Positions 1 through 13,100 of a stretch of DNA of 64,000 nt are shown piece after piece. Location: assembly GCA_024036415.1 (NCBI GenBank), contig JAMWET010005504.1:106001-170000 (forward strand). Reading direction: 5' to 3'. Position numbers and translations under genes: made by a program. The notes beneath the pieces were generated by a model, which saw only the letters and a list, made by a program, of their open reading frames with translations, was not told the DNA's origin and did no database searches. This DNA comes from Prochilodus magdalenae (Eukaryota; Chordata; Actinopteri; Characiformes; Prochilodontidae). Position 1 is the first letter of the stretch. Each line of letters starts with the position of its first letter.

Positions 1-2224
1 AACAATTATGAATGATACATGTAATCCATGTAGTTATTAGGATTCTGTAGAAACTGAAGTGAGGACTCACAAACAACTAGTATAATTAAAACTTGGGTGT
101 AAAACACACAATACCGACATACAAAGATCTACTACATGAAGTACAAACACTTGCCAGTAGTTATTACAACATTACGTCAGTATGTGAACACAGCAGACAG
201 AAACAACAGCATTTGATCCTCTATTGCATATCACTGTTAATGGCAATAGGCTAAATGAAGAACAGTCACACAAACGCACTGTCATCACATGATGTCATAT
301 AAAGTCAAATGTAATTCTCTTGAAGGTCTTCTAAAATAGAAATGCCTTTGAACCTGCTTGCCCTTCTGATGATGATCATCCTTGTCACTGTATTCCTGCA
401 TGGCTGTTCATTCACCCTGGTTCTCGCCTCAAGTTCCTGCCACAAATTTATTATATACACTACTGACATTATATGCAATGTTTTCCTATGTCAAGTATTG
501 CACTATATGTACTGCCCTTACTACTACTGTTTAATATTTATCTCACCATCAGTTCTTTTAGTTTAATTAGCTATTGCCCACCTTATGAAGAGTAAATGCC
601 CCCTAAGGATCTTTTCTCATAAGAAGATGATTCTTTTTGTTTGCTTTCTCTGCAGCTATAGCTAACCCTCTTGTATAAGAGGCATGGCTGTGATCTTCTG
701 CTATGAACTATGATTAGTTAGCACAACGTTAAAAATGTTTTAGATATTATTGTAATATATAAAATATACAGTCCTGCACAAATTTTAGAGACCATATTTT
801 TGTTTATTTAAAGGGAACGTATAAAAAAATCTCTATTTAGTGCCTAATAAAGGGGTAACTGCAGCATAACTTAAGTTTGAAGGTGAAAATTTGAACAAAA
901 AACTGATGAATAGAACTGAATCGATAAATAGGAAGCCAACTTCACCCTTGGGTGACTGGGTAAATGCAACATGAAGAGGGGTCAGTACCAACTCCTCCCC
1001 AACATCAGTTTCCCAACATCAGCATTCACACATCACATCTTTGAAAAGGAAAGAAATCAAGCTCCACTTTTGTTTCAGGTTTGAAAACATACACTTTTTT
1101 CCCCTGTGAAAAGACAAGTCAGCACTATGGGTCTGAAAGGACGTGTAGATGTCAAAAAAAAAACAAACAAGAAAAGGACAAACAAAAAAGACAGAAATAT
1201 CCCTGCTGATGTACAGAAAGACGAACAGGGAGTCAACATTCATACTTGGGATTATTGGGATCATGAGAGGCAGGAAATGCAACCAACGTTTAAGACCTAA
1301 ATTTAGAGGTGTTAAAAGCATCTCTAAATAAATGACTTTTGCTCAGTACTGTTTAGCAATATATTGTATTTGTATTTCATAATATACAAACTATTTTACT
1401 TATGTTACTATTAGCATGAATAATGATAACATGTTTGAGCAATAATGAACTGAACTTAACATAACACCCCCCCCAATAACTGAAGGCTGGGACTGACCTG
1501 AGAGCACAACAGTGGGGGAAAGACCACGTGTGGAATAAAGCTGACACATCTGCATTTAGCCTCTGCTTCCACGGTGACAGCATAAACAGTGTTCACCCTG
1601 ACCAGTAGCGCCAAAACATTGCAAATGTATGCAAATCTCATTACAAAGCTGCATTACAAAAAGATTACCAGCTGGACTTGTTTTGCTACATACACACAAA
1701 ACATGTTTTACATTTGTTTACAGTATTTATGTTTTTATGAATTTGAAGTATGAATTCTAACATTATATTCTGCTTTTACTGGGAAGAATACAAATACTTC
1801 AGATATACTTTGACTGTTTTATCATAAAAACATTCATTAGTTTAGTCTTAGAAGTTGTATTTATTATTTGGTTCTGACAATCCAAGAAATGTAAAACACA
1901 TTCACTGATGTTAAGGTCTGAGCTCTGGGGATGCTGGTCAACTGTTTTGAAACCCCAGCAATTTCTTTGTTTTCAAACACATCGTGTTCTTCTCAGCAGT
2001 GGGCTTTCGGTAAAATCGGTAAAATAAGCTTCCAAATTAAAGCTCTGGATGTTGTTTTACGTTTTGACTTTCTGCCTGCCTACAAGCCCTTGTTGAAGAA
2101 GAACGTCAGAAAGGAAAAATTTGCATGCAAAAATTTCCTAAAGTAAACAGTTAACGTGACACCACTTGTACTTGGCAACACGCCGTTTTGCAGGTATCAC
2201 AGTTTGTGAATGATTTTTGCTTCA
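1..2224. other. Intergenic, no gene recognised
   Basis: AT-rich DNA with only short chance ORFs. At about 775-800 there is a stretch resembling the terminal repeat of fish Tc1-like elements (ACAGTCCTGCACAAATTTTA), but I could not find its partner. The segment at about 1895-1980 also resembles decayed Tc1-type transposon DNA and may belong to the remnant that follows. I see no exon with matching splice sites. Confidence 0.5.
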
Positions 2225-2480
2225 GTCATAAACCTTAAGGTCTGGTTTCAGGGAATTTTACCCATTCTTCCTTGCAAAAACCTTCTAGTTCTGTGAGATT
2301 CCTCAGTCATCTTGTATGCACTGCGCTTTTGAGGTCTATGCAAAGATTGTTGATCATGTTTAGGTTGGGGAACTGTAAGGCCCATGCCAAAACCTTTATC
2401 TTGTGCCTCTTGAGGCAGATTGAGGCATTGTGGATTTTTAGGTGTGTTTAGGATCATTATCCTGTTTTAAACGCCACCCT
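2225..2480 (-). mobile_element. Decayed Tc1/mariner transposase, C-terminal part
   Basis: Read on the minus strand, frames here give QDNDPKHT, a Tc1 transposase hallmark, then after a frame change a block containing NLNMINNLCIDLKSAVHTR, a stop, and LRNLTELEGFCKEEWVKF. These align by eye with the PDLNPIENLW and EEW regions of fish Tc1 transposases. Stops and frameshifts show it is dead. DNA on both sides (about 1895-2800) may belong to the same element, but I cannot define its ends. Confidence 0.7.
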
Positions 2481-4148
2481 TTTTTCACCTTTTGCTTTTT
2501 TTAAGGAAAGATCTTTTTGAAAGATTGATGTCATGTTTAATTCCAGAATCCAGAATTAATTCAAGTGAACCATCACTTCAGAGTCTGGTAAACCTTCCTG
2601 TAGATCTTTAATGTCCATCAATGGTTTTGATTTGCCTCTCTTGCAATTCTCATAAGTATTTACAGTAATAAAAACTGTATTGTTGGAGAATGTATAATTT
2701 TCCATTAAATATATGATGCATTTTTCCCCTAATGCTAACATCATACTGGTTAAATTCAATAAATTCAAAATAGTCTCTGACTAAATATATTTAAATGTCA
2801 CCATACCTGTACACATAATCTTCTCAAATAAAACACTAAACATAAGATGTCTGTGCTCATGTCTCTCTCACTCTTTGTCTATAGTCCAAACCAACGTACA
2901 CCCTTTCCAGATGTTGGGAAGCATGGCCAGGATGATCCCCGCCATGTGACTGGCAGAGATTAACAAATATATTTGAAATGCACGATCGGGTTTCCCCCTT
3001 CACACATTGATGTATGTTTAAATTTATCCTCACATATGAAGTGGCACTCCACCGTGGAGTTGTTTTGTTTTTTATTTCACAGTCAGAATGAATAAACCTC
3101 CAGCCATCTAAAACACCTTATTATAAGTTACACTGTGAAGCTGTTTGAAGTGGTATAATGTATTCCCAAAATAAAACAAAGTCAGTTGATTTAGATTGAG
3201 CTATTGTCATTTTCTGTTCAGGTAGTACAGTCTGTATATGCTATAAGCTGTACATGCCCAGTCTTTTTTCTTATTTAGCACCTAAACTCCTAAACAAAAA
3301 TTATCCCTCGCAAGCATATAACGAATGCAAGAGTGACAGATGTTATTAAAACTCGATTGGAAATACATATTTGTTTTAAAATAGAATTGTGGCTCATTTC
3401 TTCTTATTGTTTGCATATGTTGATTTATTTGATCTTATCTTGTAAAGTAGTGTAAAGTATTTTGAGATTTAGTAACAGAATAAAAAGTGCTTTATGAATG
3501 CACTGTAAATGTGCTTTAACGCTAATGCCTAGTTTTATAAAGTAACCCTGCTTCTTTTAAATTATGAGTAAATTGAACTTTTAATAGGAACTTAACAGAA
3601 TCAACAACATCCGATTATGTTCTAAATGTTATGTTTAAACATTTATATGTGATAAACACAGATATTTTGCCAATGATTCCATTTCTAGAGCTTCAGCCAA
3701 TCACACAGGCCAACAGTGCATGCAATAGAACATCATCTTACTCAAACAAACCTGATGTTTGCAACAAAGTAAATTTCCCCACTCTGCAATATGTCTCACA
3801 TCCCCAATCTTACACGAGCGCAAGGTGTGCAAAACACAGGCACCTAAACGCAGCGTCAGCAGTAAGCTTTCCCACGCTGCATTCAGCTCTCAGCTTACTG
3901 GCCCCGTCACGCTCTCTTTGCAGCTTGAGAAATGCACATGTCATGCAGAGATTGTGCAAGATAGAGTAAAGGGAAAATGAGGTTTGCGAAGAGTGGAGTG
4001 AGACAGCAAAATCACGACACAGCTTTAGTAAAGTAGAAGATATGAAAGCAGTGAAAGTGAGAATAAGGAAAAGGGTGAGGGGACAAAGGTAATAAAAAAA
4101 TTACAAAGGGACAGAGAGAGAAAAAGAGAGATAGAAGTCAGGACTAAC
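2481..4148. other. Intergenic, no gene recognised
   Basis: AT-rich sequence. The longest open stretch (3631-3969, plus strand, 112 codons) has low-complexity Ser/Ala/His-rich content, no recognisable motif and no supporting splice context, so I do not call it a gene. Confidence 0.45.
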
Positions 4149-4199
4149 CAGGGTCTGTTGGTATCTCAGAGCCTTCCTTTGCGACGCATCTGCGGCCAT
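4149..4199 (-). CDS. Candidate first coding exon, unknown gene
   Basis: On the minus strand an ATG at 4199 opens 17 codons (MAADASQRKALRYQQTL) and ends at 4149 directly before GTTAGT, a plausible splice donor. The patch is more GC- and CpG-rich than its surroundings and looks like a short N-terminal exon. I do not recognise the protein, and I found no convincing downstream exon between 1 and 4148, so the rest would lie beyond the window edge. It could equally be chance sequence. Confidence 0.25.
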
Positions 4200-4659
4200 T
4201 GACACACTGTCACTGACCCAAAAATAAACTGCATGTCTGCTTCAGCATTCTCAACCTGGGGTGGCGCAGACTAGGGGAGAGAGAGCACACATAACCACAC
4301 AGACACCATTGGACTCAGCCATCCAACTCCGTGTGTTGGGAGGAGTATGAGTATAAAGCAGTGCTGAATATAATTTTATAAGGCATTAAAGAAGGCTCTC
4401 ATGAAGCCTGAGACTTTGATTACCTGAACACACTGGAGGGGTGCAGAAATAATTGTAGGTGCCCCACGTTTGAACAGTGTGTGAAAGTGCTGGGCCGACA
4501 AAAGAGCTTCAATCACCACACAGTCAGTGCCAACACTGTTATAACAGGAAAATGACTAAAGTGTTATACCAATATGAAGCCCATCCTCAGGTAAAATAGG
4601 GATTTGCCAGTAAGGGAAATCTGGGCTGAAGTCAATATCTAATTTTTTTAATGTATATA

Positions 4660-5056
4660 CAGTGAGTTCCAAAAGTCTGAGATGACCTTGAAAACTCTGG
4701 ATTTCTTCATTTGAAATAACAAAGATTTTCAAGTAAAGAAAAAAAAAAGACTAACTGAAAAAGGAAAGGAAAAAGTTTTTACAAGTAAATTAATGCAGAT
4801 ATAATCCGCATTATATTTAGATCCCTATTAAAATTGACCTTCCATTAAGTCTTAATTGAGTCTTTCATTAAAACATGTTTAGACAACTCTCTGGATTACC
4901 AAGTACCAACAACTAAGAAATTGTATAATTCTTGAATTCAAAAGTTACACTATATAAATTGCTATGCTGATAGTATCATTTATACTGAAAAAAAAAACTT
5001 TGTATTAAATTAGAAAGACATGCAAAATATAACTGACTTTAGACTTTTAGACCCTG
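4660..5056. mobile_element. Tc1/mariner-like non-autonomous element
   Basis: The left end (CAGTGAGTTCCAAAAGTCTG, preceded by TA) and the inverted right end (CAGGGTCTAAAAGTCT) form imperfect terminal inverted repeats around about 400 bp of AT-rich noncoding DNA. The left end matches the type of terminus seen in fish Tc1-like elements. A flanking TA is clear on the left but not on the right. Confidence 0.5.
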
Positions 5057-7711
5057 GGATTGTTTAGGCTGATGCTGACACTGATTAAGGCAGTATCTGA
5101 CTCATTTGTCTGTCAAATCAGATTTGGATCTTCCGTACAAAGATTTAAACTGTTATTCTTTATAAGCATGAATATTTAAGCATTAGGTATTTAGGAGTAG
5201 GGCTGCCGTATGGAACTGTGGAGTAATGAGACACGCAGTGCACATGTGATTTAATTGAAATCAAATTCCTATAACCTAAACATTTGTTAATATTGTAAAC
5301 GAATAAACCAGTTTAAAATAAAATGGCCCCTATAAAATATCTTTAGCAGAATCGCCACTATTGCCTCGATGTTCTGCCTTTTCCTGAGTACAATACATCA
5401 CATCACTTCATATTGGTTTGTAATATCATTTAAATCTATACTATATTATCTGTTTATTGTTAATATTTAGCAAAAAGCAAATATTTGCCAACAATGGTTA
5501 CTTTAATGACATAACAAAAAGAATTTAAATTAAGTTAGCAGACTTTAAAAACTTTTTATTATCTTTATTCTTTTTATGTTTGTACTAGGGAAATTGTTCT
5601 TATGTTATTTTTTAATATTTATCTTATCAGGCTGTGCAGTCCGAATATGGACACTAAGCTGCAAAAAATGTTTGAATTCATTGTGATGTCACAGAAACCA
5701 ACATGTTTACATACATCTGCCTATGCAGCCTACAGCAGTTTAGCCCAACCCATTCACCATCAAGGAGTGTTTCAGACTAGACTGTTTTTTGAATAAAGCA
5801 AAATATATGGAAGTCAATTATTACAATATAGCACTCTTGAAGGCACAGTAACTAAATAGAGGATGGAGCATCCTCACATAAAAATTAACCACCACACTAA
5901 TGTCATAGGCAAGAATAGGAAAATGTAGAGGTAAAGTTTTGTATTGTGTTTCATCTATTGTTTTGTTATTTACATGAACAACTTTCTGACTGCTCTCATA
6001 ACATACATGTTTAGATGTATGAAAATTATACAGTTGTCAAATTTTCAATCTCTAGATTAATCAGTAAAAAACAGACAAAAATACCTGACTGTTGTGTGCC
6101 TTCATTGTAGCTTTTTGTGCATGCAAACAGGCTACAAAGTTACAAAGCAAAGTACACTACCTCAATAAACAGAGGTTGGACTGTACATGTCTAAAACATC
6201 AAATGCAAAAAAAAAAAAAGTATGTATAAAGTGATTGAAACCATGACAATGAATATCAGAATGTAATGCCCATTCTTATTCACAGTACAACCCAGTAAAT
6301 AGTCAGTAGGTATAAATGGGAGGAATTGCCCTTAGGCAGAGGTAAAAGTTTGAGAAACATGAGAACATGGAAGAGTATGTATCTAGCAGCTTGAATAGCA
6401 AACACCCACATGACACGACATTTAAACACACAGTTGTGCTAAAGGGTGACAATCATGCATGACCAAACACCCATGCTTTCTATATCCATCCAGAACTGAT
6501 GATTTCCCCACCCCAGTGAGATTTAACCCTTTGTTGTTTTGTATTTTGTTGCAGGTCCCACATATATTTACTGGGTTGTAAGTGGTAAAGTACAGTGTTA
6601 AGAGACTATACTTGTTTTGTTTTGTTTTTTTACACACAGTATTTGATCAGTGTACTTCACATGCTAAAACAGCACAACCTGGGAGGATATGACAGGGTTT
6701 ATTTCAGTCACATACACATGAAACACTTTAAGTAGAACCTGAGGGGGTTTGGGATCCTAATGTTTCTTTGGTTTCATCTTGACAGCTCCAGGTCAGATCA
6801 GTGTTGACAGGTGAATCCTATAAATAAATACATTTGATCTCTGCCATACTCAGCCTTACACCATCTTAATAACTTGATGGTGGGCTCATTTGTTTCAGTG
6901 CTAAATCATGTTATGAGGTCCATCCAGAAATAACAATTTAAGCTATGTCCTGTGTAAGGGACCAGATCAGATAAGTGAGGGAAAGGTGTGGTGATGAGGA
7001 AATGGGCAGGGCTTGTATTTGGAACTGAGTGACTAGAAGGAAGGCTGGACAGTGCCTTTCAGTGAGAGATGTAACACAGACAACAGAAACAGCGAGGGCT
7101 ATGAATACTGTGAAAATACAGCATGGCTTTGGCACTGGAATTTACCATTATGAAATAAACCAAGGATTACAGCACATCAGGATAAGAAGACAAACCTACA
7201 CTGTGCCTCTTTACTGCTGAGCATTACATGTAAGTTGACTTCTGATATCACCAACCTGACATTTCACTTTAAACCACACAAAACGCATTAAATGATCATA
7301 ACACTTCACAACACTCAATATGAAATACATCCATTATCTCAGTTTGATGTATCTGTATGGTAGTGCGATAAAACAACAACAGCTGTTGATTTTGACACAC
7401 GTGCCAATTCAGTATAGTTGTTGATAAATACAACTTTACCTATAAATGACCTCAACTGCAATTAATGCTGACATATTTTCACATATTTTCTTTGTTTAGA
7501 GTGTACCACTTTAATGGCATGGCATTCATATCACATAGCCACAAGATTCTGACATGGAAAAGCAACTAGTTATTAAAGAGCACAGTGTAAGACAACTTTG
7601 CAATCAAATCATCTATCCAGGTCCTAGCTCTCTGAGAATCGGTGTGTTAACATCCTAGTTTCAAGCCCATGTTTGTTTTATGTGAGTGTTTCGGTTTGTC
7701 CTGTACAGAGG
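5057..7711. other. Intergenic, no gene recognised
   Basis: AT-rich noncoding DNA with A-runs and short chance ORFs. No exon-like block, RNA gene or identifiable repeat family was recognised. Confidence 0.45.
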
Positions 7712-7719
7712 TTTGTGTG

Positions 7720-7750
<31 letters not shown>

Positions 7751-7754
7751 CTGT

Positions 7755-7796
<42 letters not shown>
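7712..7796. repeat. (TG)n microsatellite, interrupted
   Basis: About 85 bp of GT dinucleotides interrupted by TCTG and TATG units. An apparent His/Thr-repeat ORF on the minus strand here is an artefact of the repeat. Confidence 0.95.
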
Positions 7797-7797
<1 letters not shown>

Positions 7798-7989
7798 CAC
7801 ACATGCCAAAATGCCAAGATGACGTGTGCTTAAGGGAACAATGCAGATGAACAGGTTGACGGTACAGTGCAGACGAAGAACGACATAATCAGAATGACAG
7901 TGCAGCGTGGAAAGGTGTGGTAGTGAAACAAGCCTGGAATGTGTGTCAGCATTCTTCAAAAAAATGTGTCGATACCGGAATAGAATGTA

Positions 7990-8150
7990 TATGCACAGTG
8001 CTCTGTAAAAGTTTTAGACATCTGAGACATGATGTAAAAAACTGTCTGTACAGTAAACATTTATTTGCTTATGAAAAAAATCACCAATGAAAACAAATCA
8101 TATTAAAACCATAATTAAATTTTACATGTTAATTTCACTATTCATCAAAA
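7990..8150. mobile_element. Tc1-like element end (fragment)
   Basis: The sequence CAGTGCTCTGTAAAAGTTTT followed by AGACATCTGAGA resembles the terminal inverted repeat of common fish Tc1-like transposons. I did not locate a matching inverted end, so the right boundary is arbitrary. Confidence 0.35.
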
Positions 8151-10120
8151 CCCAGCCCAGTATTATTTGTACCCATAGTCCACTACATTGTATTGCAGGT
8201 TTTAAGCGAAGCACTTCACAATTCCGATAATAAATCAATAGGGCCAAAAAGTTAACTAAAACTTAATGAAAATGGGAGTGTGTCAGGAAGTGTGTTAGTC
8301 TGGATTACTATTTTGTAACAATTTAAGAACCCCTTCATGTCATTTCCTGCTTTCGCCGGTGTAATTTAGGAAGCTGTGTAATGGAGGAACTGAAGTGAAA
8401 GCAGGTAACACCCGTCCGTTTTTTGTATTGTCACTACCAAAACACTCATAGTGCTACCAAAACTACCAAATGTTACAGTAGTGTATAAATTGGAGAATTG
8501 CTGGCCAGTACATAAACACTAGTCAGTCAGTACATACCAGCAAACACAGTTTGAAATAATTTGGTAGAATGGTCCTTATATAACAAACATGTTTCTGTAC
8601 AACTGGACATATGATTTCACCCCAGAGGCTGGTGAAATCTGAAACATCTACCCACGGTCTAGTAGACCTAACTTAGGATAATTGTTTTTTTACAACAGTT
8701 TGTGGAGTTTCTGGAACTGCACAAGCCCAGTTGCTTTGAGATTTTTCTGCTAGACAATGCCAGTGGGGGATACTCCATGTGAGCAGGCATGTGGCATCAA
8801 GCCTGTAACTTACTGTTCTCTCATTTGGTAGGCAAATCTACTTAGCCACTTTCAAAGGGGTACTGGAAGTATAACACAGAACAGCCACATAATGCTTATT
8901 ATTTTTGTTTTTAGCTTGGTTTTAGCTTTTAGCATTTGGAAAATACATAAACTCAAACTAGTTGTAACACCATTGTTACATTAATTCACTGATATTTTCA
9001 GACGGGCAATGCTATATATGTAATTTTAGCATTTTTTGTAAGATAAAATCTTTACATTGTAGAAGTTATTACTGTTTATTAAATAACAAAATCAATTAAC
9101 ATGACAAGTGACGAAAAACAAAGAATTTACCAAAGATATAATACAAACTCTGCTTAAAACTCACATACACTAACAAGACAAATAGATCAATATGATATTT
9201 TAAAGACAGCTTAATACTGATGAGAGAAAAATGCAATTATCTGATTAAAAAAATTAAATAAGCTTAAAGTCCATCAAGTGTTTGGATTTTGAATGCTGTC
9301 ATAGTTGATGCAGTACCTGTAGTAGTATAGGCCAAAACCCACCTGTTTGTGACTTTTAATTCTAGTTAATGCCATAGTGAATTTGTTTATCACCATAATA
9401 TGCTGAGCCTAAAGTCTCATTTACAAGCAACACAGAGTCCTAACATGACAATAATGATAATATCATTAATGGCAATCGGGAACATCTCTGAAAGGCTGCA
9501 CTGGAGGGTGCTTGTGGGAGACATTTGGTTAAAATAAGTAACAAACTGACCAAAGCAATAGCAAGATGAAAAGCTTAAGTTCCTCTTGAAAAAAATATGA
9601 AAAAAAAAAAAAAGATGTAAAATCTTTAAACTGGAGCACAGATGGAGTCCAGGGCCCAAGCATCAAAAATTCAAATGCAACTGTTCAAACAATCCCTGAA
9701 AGCTCAGTGAAAATGAAATTCTTGTTTGAGCTGGCAAATTCAATTACAGACTGTACGACAGATGCATGTCTGAGGGCCTTTGTAAAAGCCCGGGCAGCAG
9801 GCCTAAGCCGCAGCAGTGTTAGATCAATGCCTGCTATGCGCAATCTCTCCAAGCTTCTACACCTGGCTTTTTTAGAGAGGGCTCCCAAATGCCTGTCATA
9901 CTGCCTGCACCCAGACTGCATGTGCCAGAGGTGTCATTACAACACACATTAAAAAAACATTTAAAAAAATAAATTAATAAATAAAATTACAAAAAAACAT
10001 GTCTGCTCAGTGCCTCTGATTGTAATCAAGCATTCGGCAGAAGTTGCTTGGAGGTTTGTTGCATTACAGACCAGTTATATTATTGGTTGCTAAGACTGAC
10101 ACTTGTTTTCTTTCTGCAGC
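8151..10120. other. Upstream region of the STYK1-like gene; one unexplained GC-rich patch
   Basis: Mostly AT-rich noncoding DNA. The patch at about 9690-9930 is richer in GC than its surroundings and is open on both strands for about 80 codons (plus 9707-9952, minus 9685-9921). I recognise neither translation. A 5-prime untranslated exon of the downstream gene may lie here but cannot be pinned down; the first coding exon is preceded by a good acceptor at 10119. Confidence 0.4.
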
Positions 10121-13100
10121 ATGTCTGATTCAACTAACACAACCAGCCTGTGTGATCCTTCAGACAGGCTATGTGGTAAGCAAGACATTCTTTTTTCTCT
10201 TGTCTTAAAGCCCCAGGGCATCTAACTTTGTGTTGGTTTTATCTTGTTCCACTGGCCCACAATGTGCATGTAAAAGTCTTATGAATGTCTTCCCAAGGTC
10301 TAATATACACTATATTGCCTACCAAAAGTATTACCTCACTCATGCAAATCATTGAATTCAGGTGTTCACTTCCACGGCCACATATGTATAAAACCAAGCA
10401 CCTAGGCATGCAGACTGCTTCTACAGACACACAGGGTCTTCCTCAGGAGCTCAGTGAATGCCAGCGTGGTATGGTGATAGGATGCCACCTGTGCAAGTCT
10501 AGTCATGAAATTTCCTCACTACTAAATATTCCACAGTCAACTGTCAGTGGGATTATAACAAAGTGGAAGCGATTGGGAACGACAGTAGCTCAGTCACAAA
10601 GTGGGAGGCCACATAAAATGACAGCGGGGTGAGCGGATGTTAAAGCACACAGTGCACAGAGGTCGCCAATTTTCTGCAGAGTCACTCGCAACAGACCTGA
10701 AAGTCAACCTGAAACAAAAATTCACCTACTTTGTTGCTTTATTCTGATGTCATATAAAGCAAAATTCATCTTTCCATACCCTTTAAAAGTGTAACATACT
10801 TGCTGTCCCATAATCCTCAATCAAAATGCCTTTTCCCAGCCTTAAAAACGTCTTCGGATTTTTCGTTGCATCATCACGCACCAGTAGTCAGAGAAAAATA
10901 TTAACCAATAGCGTATTTGTTTTATTTCTCTCTTCCACCCATCCCACCAATCACCAAAACCCCTCAGCTAACACTCTTCCTGATGTCGTATTTCACTGCG
11001 GTCACGGTATGGAAAGGAAAATGCATTATTTCCACTTGTTGTTGACTTCCTGGTCATATGTTTAAAGATGTGGTCAAATGTTGATTCAGTCTAGACATAC
11101 ATTATGTATGTTACAGCAGCAGGGCAAATTAATACAGCAGTTGGAACAGAACTTGGTAGAAAGTGTAAAAAAACACTGTTAGATTATTTTCTTTTCAGGG
11201 GTTACCTGCTGGTGTACACTGACTGCATTCTAATGACTCACTCTAGCATCTGCCCTGGCGACAAGTATTTAACACATGCTCTATTTAGTGCTTGTATTAA
11301 TCATAAAGCAATCTGATCAAAGTGTAGAAAATATTAATGGCAATTATTTTTAGCTCAAACAATTTTCTCACTTTTACTTTTAGATTAAAGCAATAAACTA
11401 CCACAGGCTCTGATCAGATATCAGATAATAATTCACAAATATGAAAACAGCCAAGCAATGTAATTCGTTATCAACAGATTACGGATGCTAAGACTCATAG
11501 TAACTCACATGTGTACTATGAGCGCTCTGTTAGGAGAATACTGGTAAACTGTGTTTTATGTGGGATGAGTGGGATGAATTTCGTCAGTATTTGAATCATC
11601 AGTACTTGAAGAACACTGGCCAACTACAAGTTCAATTATAAAAATATGCATAAATAATACAGTATAAAAATAATAATAATACAACAATACTAGATATATG
11701 TGGCAATGCAGTTTCTATTATGTCTTTTTCAACTTCTTAAATCTACAGGTGATCCACCAGCTCAGTGTTATTAGGTTCAGTTTCCCCACTTAAAACTTAA
11801 GTCAACTTAAGTTTTATAACACTGATAAAGAAGATAATATTGATAGAATTTAAAATATTATTTCCTGTGGTTAAAAAAAATCTTTGAAATATCGATTTAA
11901 AAATGACTTGATGTGCTAGATGTAAAATACTTAAAATAAACTATATGGAAGTTGGAAAACCACAAACCAAATATTTTAGTTTTTAAATTGTGTTTTCAAT
12001 ATGTTGTATGTGTTTTAACTGCATTTTGTGGGTTTGCTGTGGTTTGACCTGAAACTCTAAACAGTGCAACTCTGGGTTCATGTTGTAACAATGTGAGTTT
12101 ACATATCAGTGAATATTTCAGTCTGTGATTTAATGCATGACAAACTTCCAGCACAAGAAAATGTCAGTGCCATTTACATTTACAGGTTTGATTTGGGTTT
12201 TTTCTAATCTCTCTCTCTCTCTCATCCCATCCCTCTCTTATTCTTTCAGTGGCAAGAGTGTACGAACTAGAAGTCATTGTGATGCCCGCGTTGCTGCTAG
12301 CGATTTCCCTGATCACAATTATAACTTTGTGTCTTCTGCGCCTGTGTTCTAAAAAAGAGGTCACTGCAGTCACAAAACACACCCACCACACACACAATCA
12401 GCATCATACACACAGACACAATACACACAACGAACATCATACACACAGACACCACACAGACACAGAGCATCATGCACAAAGACACAGCACAAACAGTCGA
12501 GATCATGCACAGCGACACCACCGAAGCAGCAGACAGCACCTGCAGGGCATTGACGGTGAGTCTTTCTTGTATATCTGCAACTTACCTTGTTGTTTTAGTT
12601 TTCCTGACAGCTGCTGCCTCATGTAACAGAACAATTAAAGGAAGTCTACAACAACTCCTTGACCCTTTTTAACCGATTCCCTTTCTCAATCCCTAATAGC
12701 CCCTCCAGAGCTAAATCCAATGGAGTATGAGGCTGTGCCTATGACACCCCAAACACAAAACCGGAGGCCCAGTGTCAACTCTGCAGTACCACAGCAATCC
12801 ACTGAGAGGCAGCACGACTCTTTTCAGCTGATCACACCTCTGCCGCTCTCCTTCGCAATGAAACAAAACAGTGATGTCACTCTCTACAGAGCCACTATGG
12901 ATCGGAAAGCTGTCATCTTACGAGTGCTCAAAGGTATGCAAACAATGACAGTACATTTGGCATAACAGGCTACCTGAAAGGTATTAAACTATTATGTAGG
13001 ACCTTATAATATGACTGTAAGTGGTTTTTTAAGTTGGGCCACAAATCCTGTCTAGGGGCCATCATATTCAGAGAGCTAAATACCTGATATGGCATGAATG

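Noticed and set aside
7678..7959. His/Thr-repeat minus-strand ORF
   Set aside because: Translation of a TG microsatellite; no splice or start context.
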